Program-made: the position numbers and the translations under genes
Shown: positions 26,016-33,271 of the stretch, piece after piece
How positions within the stretch are numbered: position 1 is the first letter of the stretch
Layout: the number at the start of each line of letters is the position of its first letter
Notes under the pieces: generated by a model
Seen by the model: the letters and a program-made list of their open reading frames with translations, nothing else
What the model was told of the DNA's origin: nothing
The model's database searches: none
NCBI RefSeq assembly: GCF_019880205.1
Contig: NZ_CP082293.1
Coordinates: forward strand, 124,001 to 188,000
Length of the DNA: 64,000 nt
DNA from: Pantoea alfalfae
GTDB lineage: Bacteria; Pseudomonadota; Gammaproteobacteria; Enterobacterales; Enterobacteriaceae
Direction: 5' to 3'

Positions 26016-27329
26016 TCAAACCTCTTTACGGCCCAGATACCGCTCTTTCATCAGCGACAATTTAATGCCGATATCCAGCGCTGGCGAGGGTGGCATGATA
26101 TTGGCTTTGCCCAGCGACAGCATATCTGCAATATGCGGGTTATCCTGTTTCATCATGAAATCCGCCAGCAGCGTGCCTGCCACGGTCTGCTTTGAAATGC
26201 CTGCGCCGTTACAGCCGCACGCCGTGCAAATAAATTTGTTCAGCATACCCCATTCCGGCGCGCCGTTACGCGTGACGCTGATGGTGCCAGACCAGGTATG
26301 GGTTATCTTCACACTGCCCAGCGTTGGATAGACTTTCTTAAATAAGTGCTCATGCAGCTGGGTCGCCTCATAAGTCCGGGCCGCATTTACCTGCCCCCTG
26401 AGCGCGGGTATGACATGCTGGCGAATCAGGAAACGGCGATCTGAGGTAAAACGAAAGGTCGCTCCGGCAATGGCGTTAACCGGCGTGAGTCCCCAGCTCT
26501 GCATGGGGGGCAGGGTAGCCAGTTGTTCGTCCGTCAATGGATCGGTGATGCTGGCGAAGGTAGCCATGGCAGCCTGACGCGAAAGTCCCGGACGCAGCTC
26601 TGGTGATAGTGCATTGGTGGCCAGCATCACTTTTGGCGATTTAATCACCCCAAAAGGTGTCAGCACTTCAGCCGTGCTGCCGTAACAGATCCCCAGCACG
26701 GGTGTGTTATCGAAGCGCTGAACATTCTCAGGTAAACACGCTTTCAGGCCAGCAATCAGCTGTGCTGGATTAACCAGCACGCAGCCCGGTGTATAAATCC
26801 CTTTGCTGTAAAAGCGCGTACCGAGTTTATCGTACAGCTCCTCACTGTCTGACATCTGCCACGGCTCGTTCATCAGATCGAGATGGCTGGCATATTCCTT
26901 TAAAATAGCGTCGTTACCACGTTCAGCCTGACAGTGATATTTACCGACCTGTTCCCAGTCGCACTGAAGATGATGCTGGGAAATAACCTGCTCCAGCTGA
27001 CGAATGCCTTCCTGAAGCAAATTCCGGTATGCGTTTGCCTTCTTTAATTCGGCAGTTGAGCTGCCAATATTATGCGGCAGGCCGATAACGAAGCCGGAAT
27101 TACGTGCCGATGCGCTTTGCTGTGTGCTATGAGCTTCGACGATAATGATTTTCAGGTTCGGATTAATGTCTGCAAGGCGGCGCGCAAAGGCGACGCCTGC
27201 AAATCCTGCCCCGACGATGACCCAGTCTGCAGTGATATCGCCCTGCAACGCAGGCTGTGGCGGAAAACTGTGCTCACCCGCAGGCCAGCCCGGTTGATTA
27301 TGATTGAATGGTATCGATGCGTAGCGCAA
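26016..27329 (-). CDS. FAD-dependent amine/amino acid oxidoreductase (DAO family)
   Basis: A 437-residue DAO-fold flavoprotein of the PuuB/GabT-associated oxidoreductase type. The dinucleotide motif is ADWVIVGAGFAGVAFARRLAD near residue 35, followed by the acidic end of strand two (IIIVEAH). The patterns SARNSGFVIGLPHN and HTWSGTISVTRNGAPEWG near the C-terminus fit gamma-glutamylputrescine oxidase relatives. Upstream FNHNQPGWPAGEHSFPP resembles the N-terminal extension of that group. The start codon is TTG at 27329; no in-frame ATG is nearby. The 197 bp beyond its 3' end hold no gene I can support. Confidence 0.86.
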   Translation of the reverse strand: MRYASIPFNHNQPGWPAGEHSFPPQPALQGDITADWVIVGAGFAGVAFARRLADINPNLKIIIVEAHSTQQSASARNSGFVIGLPHNIGSSTAELKKANAYRNLLQEGIRQLEQVISQHHLQCDWEQVGKYHCQAERGNDAILKEYASHLDLMNEPWQMSDSEELYDKLGTRFYSKGIYTPGCVLVNPAQLIAGLKACLPENVQRFDNTPVLGICYGSTAEVLTPFGVIKSPKVMLATNALSPELRPGLSRQAAMATFASITDPLTDEQLATLPPMQSWGLTPVNAIAGATFRFTSDRRFLIRQHVIPALRGQVNAARTYEATQLHEHLFKKVYPTLGSVKITHTWSGTISVTRNGAPEWGMLNKFICTACGCNGAGISKQTVAGTLLADFMMKQDNPHIADMLSLGKANIMPPSPALDIGIKLSLMKERYLGRKEV

Positions 27330-27507
27330 TTCCCTATGCCTTATATGAAAAATAAAGCAATTTTATAGGGGAAAGCGGGATGTCTGTGCCAGCGGTAATC
27401 TGACTAATCTTGATTTCAGACAAGTAAAATAAAGTGTTTTTTTCTGCACAACCCGGTGTGCACGGATTTGCCGAGAGGAGAGGATAACGCGCCCACAGAT
27501 TTGCTCT

Positions 27508-28125
27508 TCAGGACCGAAAAATCACGCTGTGAATTTCAGCCACCACCTGTAACGTTGCCTCTTGAATGCTCCCTTCATTGTGACATAAAAACCAGCCGTT
27601 GCTGGCAACTTCCTGCTCAAACGCGCGGGTGCAGGCGATATGTTCTTCCAGGCGGTGAATTACCGTACTTCCCAGGCCACGCGATCGTGCTGCGGCTCTT
27701 TCCCAGGAAATTTCCGGCGCAGTGACCACCCCGACATGCAGATCTGGCGTGCGGACGTTGTGCTCACGGTTTAGCTGCAGAACCTCTGTAAAAGGAATCA
27801 TCCGTCGAAACGCGGCATCTGATGGATACCAGCGATCCATCAGGATAACGCTGTTTTGCGGCTGTTTAGCCAGTACGTTCTGTGAAATCCAGGCACGGCT
27901 GACAGCAAAACGCTGACAGATTTCCCCTTCCAGATCTGCTGAGGGATCTCTGGCAAGCCGGTTAACCAGCGCCATGGATTCTGCCCTGAAAGGATCGCTC
28001 TTTCTCTCGCTGAGTCGGATCACTTTCATGTTGTCTGCCCTCAGCACTTGCGTGATGGCTTCCAGCAATGTGGTCTTGCCAGCGCCCTTCGGCCCATCCA
28101 GAGAAACAAACAGTTGACGATTCAT
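27508..28125 (-). CDS. Thymidylate-kinase-like P-loop nucleotide kinase
   Basis: A 205-residue P-loop protein. [17 protein letters not shown] holds Walker A at residues 11-18. DRWYPSDAAFRRM provides the DR-Y/W motif of dTMP kinases, and PEISWERAAARSRGLGS a LID-like Arg-rich segment. It is shorter in detail than housekeeping Tmk and differs at the thymidine pocket, so I would not assume it phosphorylates dTMP. It lies 363 bp downstream of a 2H phosphoesterase-like gene on the same strand. The two could act on the same phosphorylated small molecule, which is inference. Confidence 0.75.
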   Translation of the reverse strand: MNRQLFVSLDGPKGAGKTTLLEAITQVLRADNMKVIRLSERKSDPFRAESMALVNRLARDPSADLEGEICQRFAVSRAWISQNVLAKQPQNSVILMDRWYPSDAAFRRMIPFTEVLQLNREHNVRTPDLHVGVVTAPEISWERAAARSRGLGSTVIHRLEEHIACTRAFEQEVASNGWFLCHNEGSIQEATLQVVAEIHSVIFRS

Positions 28126-28488
28126 GACTGGAGTGACGATAGAGTCAGGATTTCAGTAAAACGTACATTTGCCAAAAGCATGTTATTTCCTGGTGTGAGA
28201 AGCGGATAGTGTCTTAAACCGTGGGCCATCTTTGCGAGAACAAAATGGAGGAGTATTCACAGACAATAATGGATACGATAAACGGCTCTGCCTGGCAGGC
28301 CTTATCATCCTATTTTCGGATGCATGGAGTAAAACCTGCGTCCTGTAGTTTACGGGAACAGCCTGGAAAACAGAAAGTTCCTGATTTAGTCTGCTGACGG
28401 AGGGTTTGAGAGAGAAACGGACCTGAACGCATGCGACGCTCATGTAAACGCAGGACAAAAATCGTTTCTGACAGGGAATCGCATCGCA
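28126..28488. other. Gap between kinase-like and phosphoesterase-like genes
   Basis: No gene is supported. A 91-codon leftward frame (28458-28183) has no ribosome site and an unconvincing composition. The region may hold the promoter of the kinase-like gene. Confidence 0.4.
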
Positions 28489-29175
28489 TCAGTTAATCCG
28501 TAACGGGTAACATTTTGTCCAGTTGTAGTTGATCTTTGCCAGCGTCAGTTCTCCGGCGACATCCCCAAAATCAACGGTCTGACGTTCCAGAAAATAGCGA
28601 CGTAAGGTCACGGGTAAAAAAGCCGCGTTGTAGCGCAGCAGGGTGCTGTGCCAGAAGGGGGCCGGTAAAGGGCTGCCGGAATGACGCATCAGCAGCTCAT
28701 GTTTCCAGTCAGAATCGAGCACTTTTTCGCAGAATGACTGGCGCATGGCTACGGCAGGACTTTCAGGGATCCCTGCGAGCAACAACTGACCGGGCAACGC
28801 AACGAGCCGGAGATTCCTGATAACGATTTTCTTCGCATCAAGTCCGGTCCAGATAGCCGTCAGCTGATCCACCTTTTCGGGCAACGACGCGTTTTCGTGA
28901 TAGAGCGGCAGGGTCAGAGGTAAAAAGGTAAAATGAAAACCGTCTGCTGGCAGAACATCGGCTAGTGGATCATCTCTGGTGAGTTGCTGCAGTTCACACA
29001 GCAGACGTGTGACATCAGAGGATAGAGACGGCTGTATGCCTGCTGCGAGAGCGAATTTTACCGGATCGTAGTAGTTCCCTTGCCTGATATCGCCAATGCC
29101 TGCATTTTCTCCCCATATCGCAACGGTATTCTCATTTGCAGAACGGTAGATGTTGTGCAGATTCATCGATTTCAT
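28489..29175 (-). CDS. 2H phosphoesterase-superfamily-like protein
   Basis: A 228-residue protein of unrecognised family with two copies of the defining H-x-T/S motif. These are GFHFTFLPL (His81, Thr83) and PFWHSTLLRY (His176, Thr178), 95 residues apart, each on a predicted strand with hydrophobic flanks. This is the signature of the 2H superfamily (LigT/ThpR, CPDase and mammalian AKAP7 relatives), which acts on 2'-5' or cyclic phosphodiester bonds in RNA or nucleotides. The N-terminal 45 residues (YRSANENTVAIWGENAG) are extra. AAAGGG precedes the ATG. The biological substrate is unknown. The neighbouring P-loop kinase-like gene lies on the same strand downstream. Confidence 0.68.
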   Translation of the reverse strand: MKSMNLHNIYRSANENTVAIWGENAGIGDIRQGNYYDPVKFALAAGIQPSLSSDVTRLLCELQQLTRDDPLADVLPADGFHFTFLPLTLPLYHENASLPEKVDQLTAIWTGLDAKKIVIRNLRLVALPGQLLLAGIPESPAVAMRQSFCEKVLDSDWKHELLMRHSGSPLPAPFWHSTLLRYNAAFLPVTLRRYFLERQTVDFGDVAGELTLAKINYNWTKCYPLRIN

Positions 29176-29812
29176 ATCAGCCCTTTTGCCATTTAAATCT
29201 GTTTGTCGCTAAGGATATTTCTGACTAACGTTTCAGGCTACCTGATTAATCTTTAAGTGATCATTTGGACATTAAAAAAAAATGTGAAAGGTTAATTCAG
29301 TGCGGATCTCATCCGAGGTGTCTCTGTGGCTCATCGCGCACGTTTAACAAGGTGCTAAACGTGCGCCTCGGCCTTGTAGCGGACAGTGGTAATTTTTGCA
29401 GACTGGTAGGTAATCTGACGCAAAAAGGCATTCGAAACATAATGCAGTATCAGCTTTTAACACGCCAAAATTCCAGAATTTCCCTGGTAGCCAGGTGTAC
29501 ATGGGAAATGGCTGGACAGCCATTATGGCGACTCGGGGCAGAGGCCGGTTTTCAGTCAAAGGAATCGACAGGGATGATGCACGAACTGGAACGCTGGATG
29601 GTGCCGGATAAGCTGCCATTGCTCAGGCTGGCACAATCCGGTGTTTTTTAGGGAGGTTTGGCATTTGCCTGAGCTGGCAACTCCATCAGCTTTTGCAGTT
29701 CAGGTCCTGCAGCACGACGTATCAGCATTGTTGTACTGTCTGTTTAGTCTGCAGGCATGAGGCCGCCGGAGTAATCAATCTCCGGCAGACCGCGTTAACA
29801 GCATACGGATAA
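29176..29812. other. Gap with a perfect hairpin and a possible gene fragment
   Basis: The interval holds a perfect hairpin at 29336-29366 (listed separately). About 60 rightward codons without start (about 29413-29600), including FPGSQVYMGNGWTAIMATRG, look protein-like but match nothing I recognise. A longer frame (29265-29651) begins with TTG and runs through the hairpin, so I do not call it. At 29765-29786 GCCGGAG/CTCCGGC forms a 7-bp stem just past the glycine-rich gene end. Confidence 0.35.
29336..29366. repeat. Perfect 11-bp hairpin
   Basis: GCGCACGTTTA and TAAACGTGCGC pair perfectly around a 9-base loop. No T tract follows on either strand, so it is not an ordinary terminator. It could be an RNA element or a protein-binding palindrome. 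Confidence 0.6.
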
Positions 29813-30241
29813 TTACTTAGATGCCCTGGTTCCGCTCATCCCGGGAGAACCATCATGTCCTCCCTGACTCCCGCCGCTGCCACCCTGACCGCCGACGCCG
29901 CCTGGAGCGGCATCGCCGCCGTTTCCGCCATTACCTGATCCGTCACCATTACCTCCGTTTCCACCATTTCCGCCGTTTTCCCCCCCATTACCGCCGTCGC
30001 CGCCATCTCCGTTGCTGCCAGAACCGGCATTCCCTCCGTCTCCCCCGTTTCCATCACCGCCATCGTCGCCACCATCACCACCGTCACCGCCGTTTCCACC
30101 ATCCGAAATCAATGATAAAGAAGCAGAAAATGGGCTCGGGTATGCCGAAGATGCATAACCGTAATGTGTTAAAACCGCCAGCAGCAGAGTGGAGCACCGT
30201 AGTAAGGTTCGGCATCGTTTACAGATGTTGTGACGGGTCAT
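29813..30241 (-). CDS. Secreted glycine-rich repeat protein 1
   Basis: A 142-residue protein. The N-terminal 35 residues have a basic start (MTRHNICKRCRTLL) and hydrophobic core (LLLAVLTHYGYA) usable as an export signal. From about residue 55 the chain is nearly all GGN, GGD and GGS triplets ending GGVGGQGGSGGSQGG. GGAGG lies eight bases before ATG 30241; the frame opening at 30433 is a shadow of the neighbour. It is the last of three tandem paralogue-like genes and overlaps the previous one by 23 bp. No family or catalytic residues are visible. The collagen-like or polyglycine-helix nature is inference. Confidence 0.7.
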   Translation of the reverse strand: MTRHNICKRCRTLLRCSTLLLAVLTHYGYASSAYPSPFSASLSLISDGGNGGDGGDGGDDGGDGNGGDGGNAGSGSNGDGGDGGNGGENGGNGGNGGNGDGSGNGGNGGDAAPGGVGGQGGSGGSQGGHDGSPGMSGTRASK

Positions 30242-30641
30242 TGTTACCTCCATCACCGCCAGCCCCGCCGGGGGCGTTATCTGTTGATCCGCCATCACCA
30301 CCGTTTCCACCATTGGCGCTACCGGGTGTACTTTTATGATGTTTATGGTGCTTGTGACGGGTTTCAGTCCCGGCGCCTGCGCCGTTCCCCCCATTTCCGC
30401 CGTTACCACCTGCAGCAGAACCGTTACCGCCATTACCTCCGTTCAGACAACCGGTGCCTGGTACGCCATTTTTACCATTTTCTCCGTTGGGTGAAGTGGC
30501 GTTCCCATTCTGTCCATTCTGACTTTCACAGTCAGACAGCTGGATAGCGCCCTGCGGCAGTGTCTGACTGAAGACTGGAAGGGAAAAAAGAAGTCCTGCC
30601 GAAAGCGGTATGAGAATCAGAGTGTTGAGCAGCTTTGACAT
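30219..30641 (-). CDS. Secreted glycine-rich repeat protein 2
   Basis: A 140-residue protein with a clear signal peptide (MSKLLNTLILIPLSAGLLFSLPVFSQ, cleavage before TLPQGAI). The mature part holds two cysteines (LSDCES and GTGCLNGG), then GGNGGNGS repeats, a histidine/lysine cluster (RHKHHKHHKS), and a second GGNGGDGG block. The cysteine pair may form a disulfide, and the His cluster could bind metal. AAGGAT lies upstream of the ATG. The middle member of the three-gene cluster, with a small overlap into the next gene, indicating an operon. Confidence 0.75.
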   Translation of the reverse strand: MSKLLNTLILIPLSAGLLFSLPVFSQTLPQGAIQLSDCESQNGQNGNATSPNGENGKNGVPGTGCLNGGNGGNGSAAGGNGGNGGNGAGAGTETRHKHHKHHKSTPGSANGGNGGDGGSTDNAPGGAGGDGGNNDPSQHL

Positions 30642-30711
30642 AAAAGTTCCATCCTTTAATTAATAGCCGCCTTCCGGAGGCGACCATTTTTAGTAAGATT
30701 TAACAGCCTGA

Positions 30712-31044
30712 TTACGCACCGCCGCCGTCACCACCACCATCACCGCCGTCACCACCGCCGGAACCATTGCCGTTAGCTGAGCCGTTGCCAGTGCCGTTAC
30801 CATTACCGTTGTCGTTCCCGTTACCGCTGCCGCTGTTATTACCGCCATCTCCGCCCGGGCCACCTGGAGAATTGGCTCCAGAGCCGCCGTCACCGCCGTC
30901 ACCACCATTCGCATCGCTAATAAGTACGAAGGTATGGGAGAGGAGGTCAGTAAGCGGTTCGTTAATTAACGGTGCGGCGACAGAAATTCGCGCCGCAGAG
31001 AGAACAAAAAGACCTAAAGCAAGAGTTAGTTTTTTGTGTCTCAT
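30712..31044 (-). CDS. Secreted glycine-rich repeat protein 3
   Basis: A 110-residue protein with signal peptide MRHKKLTLALGLFVLSAARISVAA, then a short segment INEPLTDLLSHTFVLISD, then about 60 residues of GGDGG, GGPGG and GNGNDNGNG repeats. The segment FVLISDANGGDGGDGG parallels SLSLISDGGNGGDGG in the first protein, so the three look like duplications. AAAGG lies about ten bases upstream of the ATG. It is the first gene of the cluster. Function unknown. Confidence 0.75.
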   Translation of the reverse strand: MRHKKLTLALGLFVLSAARISVAAPLINEPLTDLLSHTFVLISDANGGDGGDGGSGANSPGGPGGDGGNNSGSGNGNDNGNGNGTGNGSANGNGSGGGDGGDGGGDGGGA

Positions 31045-31835
31045 AATCCATCCTTAAAGGTAAGAAATACATGAGATAATCGCGGCCCATCCCGTCAGTA
31101 ATGAGCCCTTTGATTAAAGGTAAATTCATTAAAAATTAAAATCACAGGAGTGTAATGAAACGTATATCGGTGTCTTAGGATGTTTTCATTTGAATTTGAG
31201 CGGAGACATCGGAGGTGTTAATTCTTTGTCAGGTCATTGAGTGTATATAAAATTTAAGGCTAATAATTAATCTGCTAATGGTTTGCTCTTTTCATGAACA
31301 TACACACATTACACTCTTATTAAAGTGGTTTTCTATCAACAAAAAAAAGTGGCGTATATAAATTTAAGAAAAAAGGCGAAAATGTCATTTCTGTATAATT
31401 ATGCTGACTATTAAGAGGGATGTTCTGATGGATATTATTTAACGATTCTGAACTAACTTTAGCGAACCTTTGAAATACAGATATTTCAGGAGGTACTGCC
31501 AGAACAGCTACAGACGAGACCTTAACAGCTAAGGAAACTGCTCAATATCGTTCGGCTGCAAAACAGTAATGCTGTGAGAGCGTTCAGTGTGCGGCCGGTT
31601 AATAGTTCGCGGTAGCTTCTCAAACAACCAACTGCCGGAACATGGCCCCCTTCAGCTCCCCGGCGTTGCCGGGTCGTCGAGCTCCACTGCGCTAACCGGC
31701 AGTGCCGCTAAGCTCTGCCGAACCGCTAAGCGTTCCGGGCCTGACGGCCAGGGTCTGATGGCGAAAGGCAGGGTTAGCCTCAGCAGCCTGCTTACCGTGC
31801 GTAATGAGCGGAAAGCGGACTTTGTATTACCGGTA
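31045..31835. other. AT-rich promoter region and GC-rich non-coding segment
   Basis: 31045-31480 is AT-rich and probably holds the promoter of the glycine-rich operon. 31560-31830 is GC-rich with repeated short words (GCTAAGC, CCGGC), including a GCGGCACTGCCGG dyad. A rightward frame at 31587-31850 lacks support. AAAGCGGAC at 31812-31820 is a half-copy of the dispersed palindrome seen elsewhere. Confidence 0.4.
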
Positions 31836-32384
31836 TCATTGAACTCTTAGAGCATTCCACTCATCGCGGGTGATTTCCCAAAGCTCAGAATCCAGAAGGC
31901 CGCTGACATACTCCTTCTTGACAGTTTTGATAAGCCGCATTCCGCTAGTGACCGAAATACGCTGAGAGCGGCGGTTAAGGGCTGCTTTAGGTGCGCGTAA
32001 CACCGGTTTATTCAACACATTGAACCAGTAATCTGTAGCCGCAATACTAGCCTCACGCATATAGCCCTGACCCTGATATTCCGGTGCGAGCCAGAATCCA
32101 CGATTGTTATCTTCTTCATCGTAAAGACAGATCAAGCCCATAACTTTATCTGGTATCTCACGATTTCTGATAGTCCAGAACCATGCAATTCCTTTCGCCA
32201 TGTCAGGCAGAGCAACGTTATTGACGTAATTTTCTGCACCATTCTCTGGATAAGGCCAGGGGACCGATGCCACCATATAGCAGACTATTTCCCAGCGGGG
32301 ATAAAGCGTCTGGATCTGCTTAGCATCTTCGGCGACTAATGGTTTTAAAAGCAACCGATCTGTTGTAAGTGTGGGGGTTAGCAT
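31836..32384 (-). CDS. GNAT acetyltransferase, RimJ/RimL-like
   Basis: A 182-residue acetyltransferase. The pattern TDRLLLKPLVAEDAKQI opens it, and the acetyl-CoA loop is FWLAPEYQGQGYMREA (Q-x-x-G-x-G/A type). The C-terminal NRRSQRISVTSGMRLI is close to the NxxSxRxxEKxGM motif of RimJ/RimL-like enzymes, though Glu-Lys is missing. Such proteins acetylate ribosomal or other N-termini or small amines. Start ATG 32384; no strong ribosome site. Flanked by non-coding DNA carrying dispersed repeat copies on both sides. Confidence 0.85.
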   Translation of the reverse strand: MLTPTLTTDRLLLKPLVAEDAKQIQTLYPRWEIVCYMVASVPWPYPENGAENYVNNVALPDMAKGIAWFWTIRNREIPDKVMGLICLYDEEDNNRGFWLAPEYQGQGYMREASIAATDYWFNVLNKPVLRAPKAALNRRSQRISVTSGMRLIKTVKKEYVSGLLDSELWEITRDEWNALRVQ

Positions 32385-32734
32385 AGGCAGTTATCCTTAC
32401 TGGTTAATAAATTCCTGATCAGATTCTGTTTACCTTACGAAAAATATGCACATACCGTCATCTGTTACATCATGCAAAGATGGTATTACGGCTTCAGCGT
32501 CCGCTTCTGGCACATAGCGGGCATTCAATTCTCCCATTGTTAGCAGCATGGCGCTTTGAAAGCGTATTGCCCGTTTTTCAGCTGAGGCTATGACGGGTTA
32601 AGCTAACCAGGCCAGAACGATGGTCGAAGGCTTGCGAAGGCATCGTGATGCGCTGTTACAGAAACCCTTTTAGTAAAAGCTATCAAGGCCGTCTGCCAGC
32701 CTGTTTTGTGCTGTTCAGCGAGCGTCTTGCATAG
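32385..32734. other. Gap holding a dispersed-palindrome copy
   Basis: No gene is supported. At 32499-32525 GTCCGCTTCTGGCACA followed by TAGCGGGCATT is a slightly decayed copy of the palindromic repeat (two substitutions in the right arm). Confidence 0.6.
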
Positions 32735-33271
32735 CTAAGGCTGAATCACCTTTCCCTGTTCATCAAGCAGATCCGTCAGAAGTGCTGTGCCGTCGCTCCC
32801 CACGCGAAATGCCCCGTATCGTGCCTGCGTGAAACGCTCGCCATGACCTTCCTGAAAGAAATAAGCGTTGGTGCCGACGGTCAGCGAGCCGGAGTGTTGA
32901 TGGTATTTTACCCGTAGCTGATTCGTCTGTAGCGGCTCACCCTGATCAAACCGGGCCTGAGTTGCATGACGCTGCGCATCGAGGTCCACAATCAGAGTTC
33001 CGCTGGTGGGCAGGCATGGCGCTGACCGGGTTGCGCCGCAGGCCACCGCCTGTTGATACAGGTTCTGCTCCAGCGGTCGGGTGAGGGCATAATTCAGCGC
33101 CATGTAATCACCCTGCATCAGGGAGCGCGGGTCAACCGGCGCAAGGGGTAATATCATGACCGCGCCCTGTTTCAGCAACTGCTCTTTTTGCCAGATGCTG
33201 ACATTAACGGTCACCAGCGCCAGCGCTATCACCGCGCCTGTCAGCCATCGGCTCTTTTTACGCGTTCTCAC
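32735..33271 (-). CDS. GDYXXLXY domain protein
   Basis: A 178-residue protein with one N-terminal membrane helix (WLTGAVIALALVTVNVSIW) and a periplasmic domain containing QGDYMALNY, the GDYxxLxY motif that names the family. Function is unknown. In other bacteria such genes sit next to DUF2157 and DUF4401 membrane proteins, exactly as here. The start is GTG at 33271 with CGGAGG six bases before it. It overlaps the fused DUF protein gene by 14 bp, so translation is coupled. Confidence 0.88.
   Translation of the reverse strand: MRTRKKSRWLTGAVIALALVTVNVSIWQKEQLLKQGAVMILPLAPVDPRSLMQGDYMALNYALTRPLEQNLYQQAVACGATRSAPCLPTSGTLIVDLDAQRHATQARFDQGEPLQTNQLRVKYHQHSGSLTVGTNAYFFQEGHGERFTQARYGAFRVGSDGTALLTDLLDEQGKVIQP

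Noticed and set aside
26000..26331. Anti-sigma factor gene after the ECF sigma
   Set aside because: The rightward frame there is antisense to the FAD oxidoreductase and lacks a membrane helix or zinc motif.
29821..30339. Pro/His/Arg-rich rightward frame opposite the glycine-rich genes
   Set aside because: Direct complement of GGN repeats; no signal peptide or ribosome site, while the leftward frames have both.
30219..31044. Direct repeats here as a CRISPR array or minisatellite
   Set aside because: The repetition is codon-level GGN/GGD within signal-peptide-bearing frames, not evenly spaced repeats with unique spacers.
31587..31850. 87-codon rightward frame in a GC-rich gap
   Set aside because: No ribosome site and low-complexity composition; overlaps the end of the GNAT gene.
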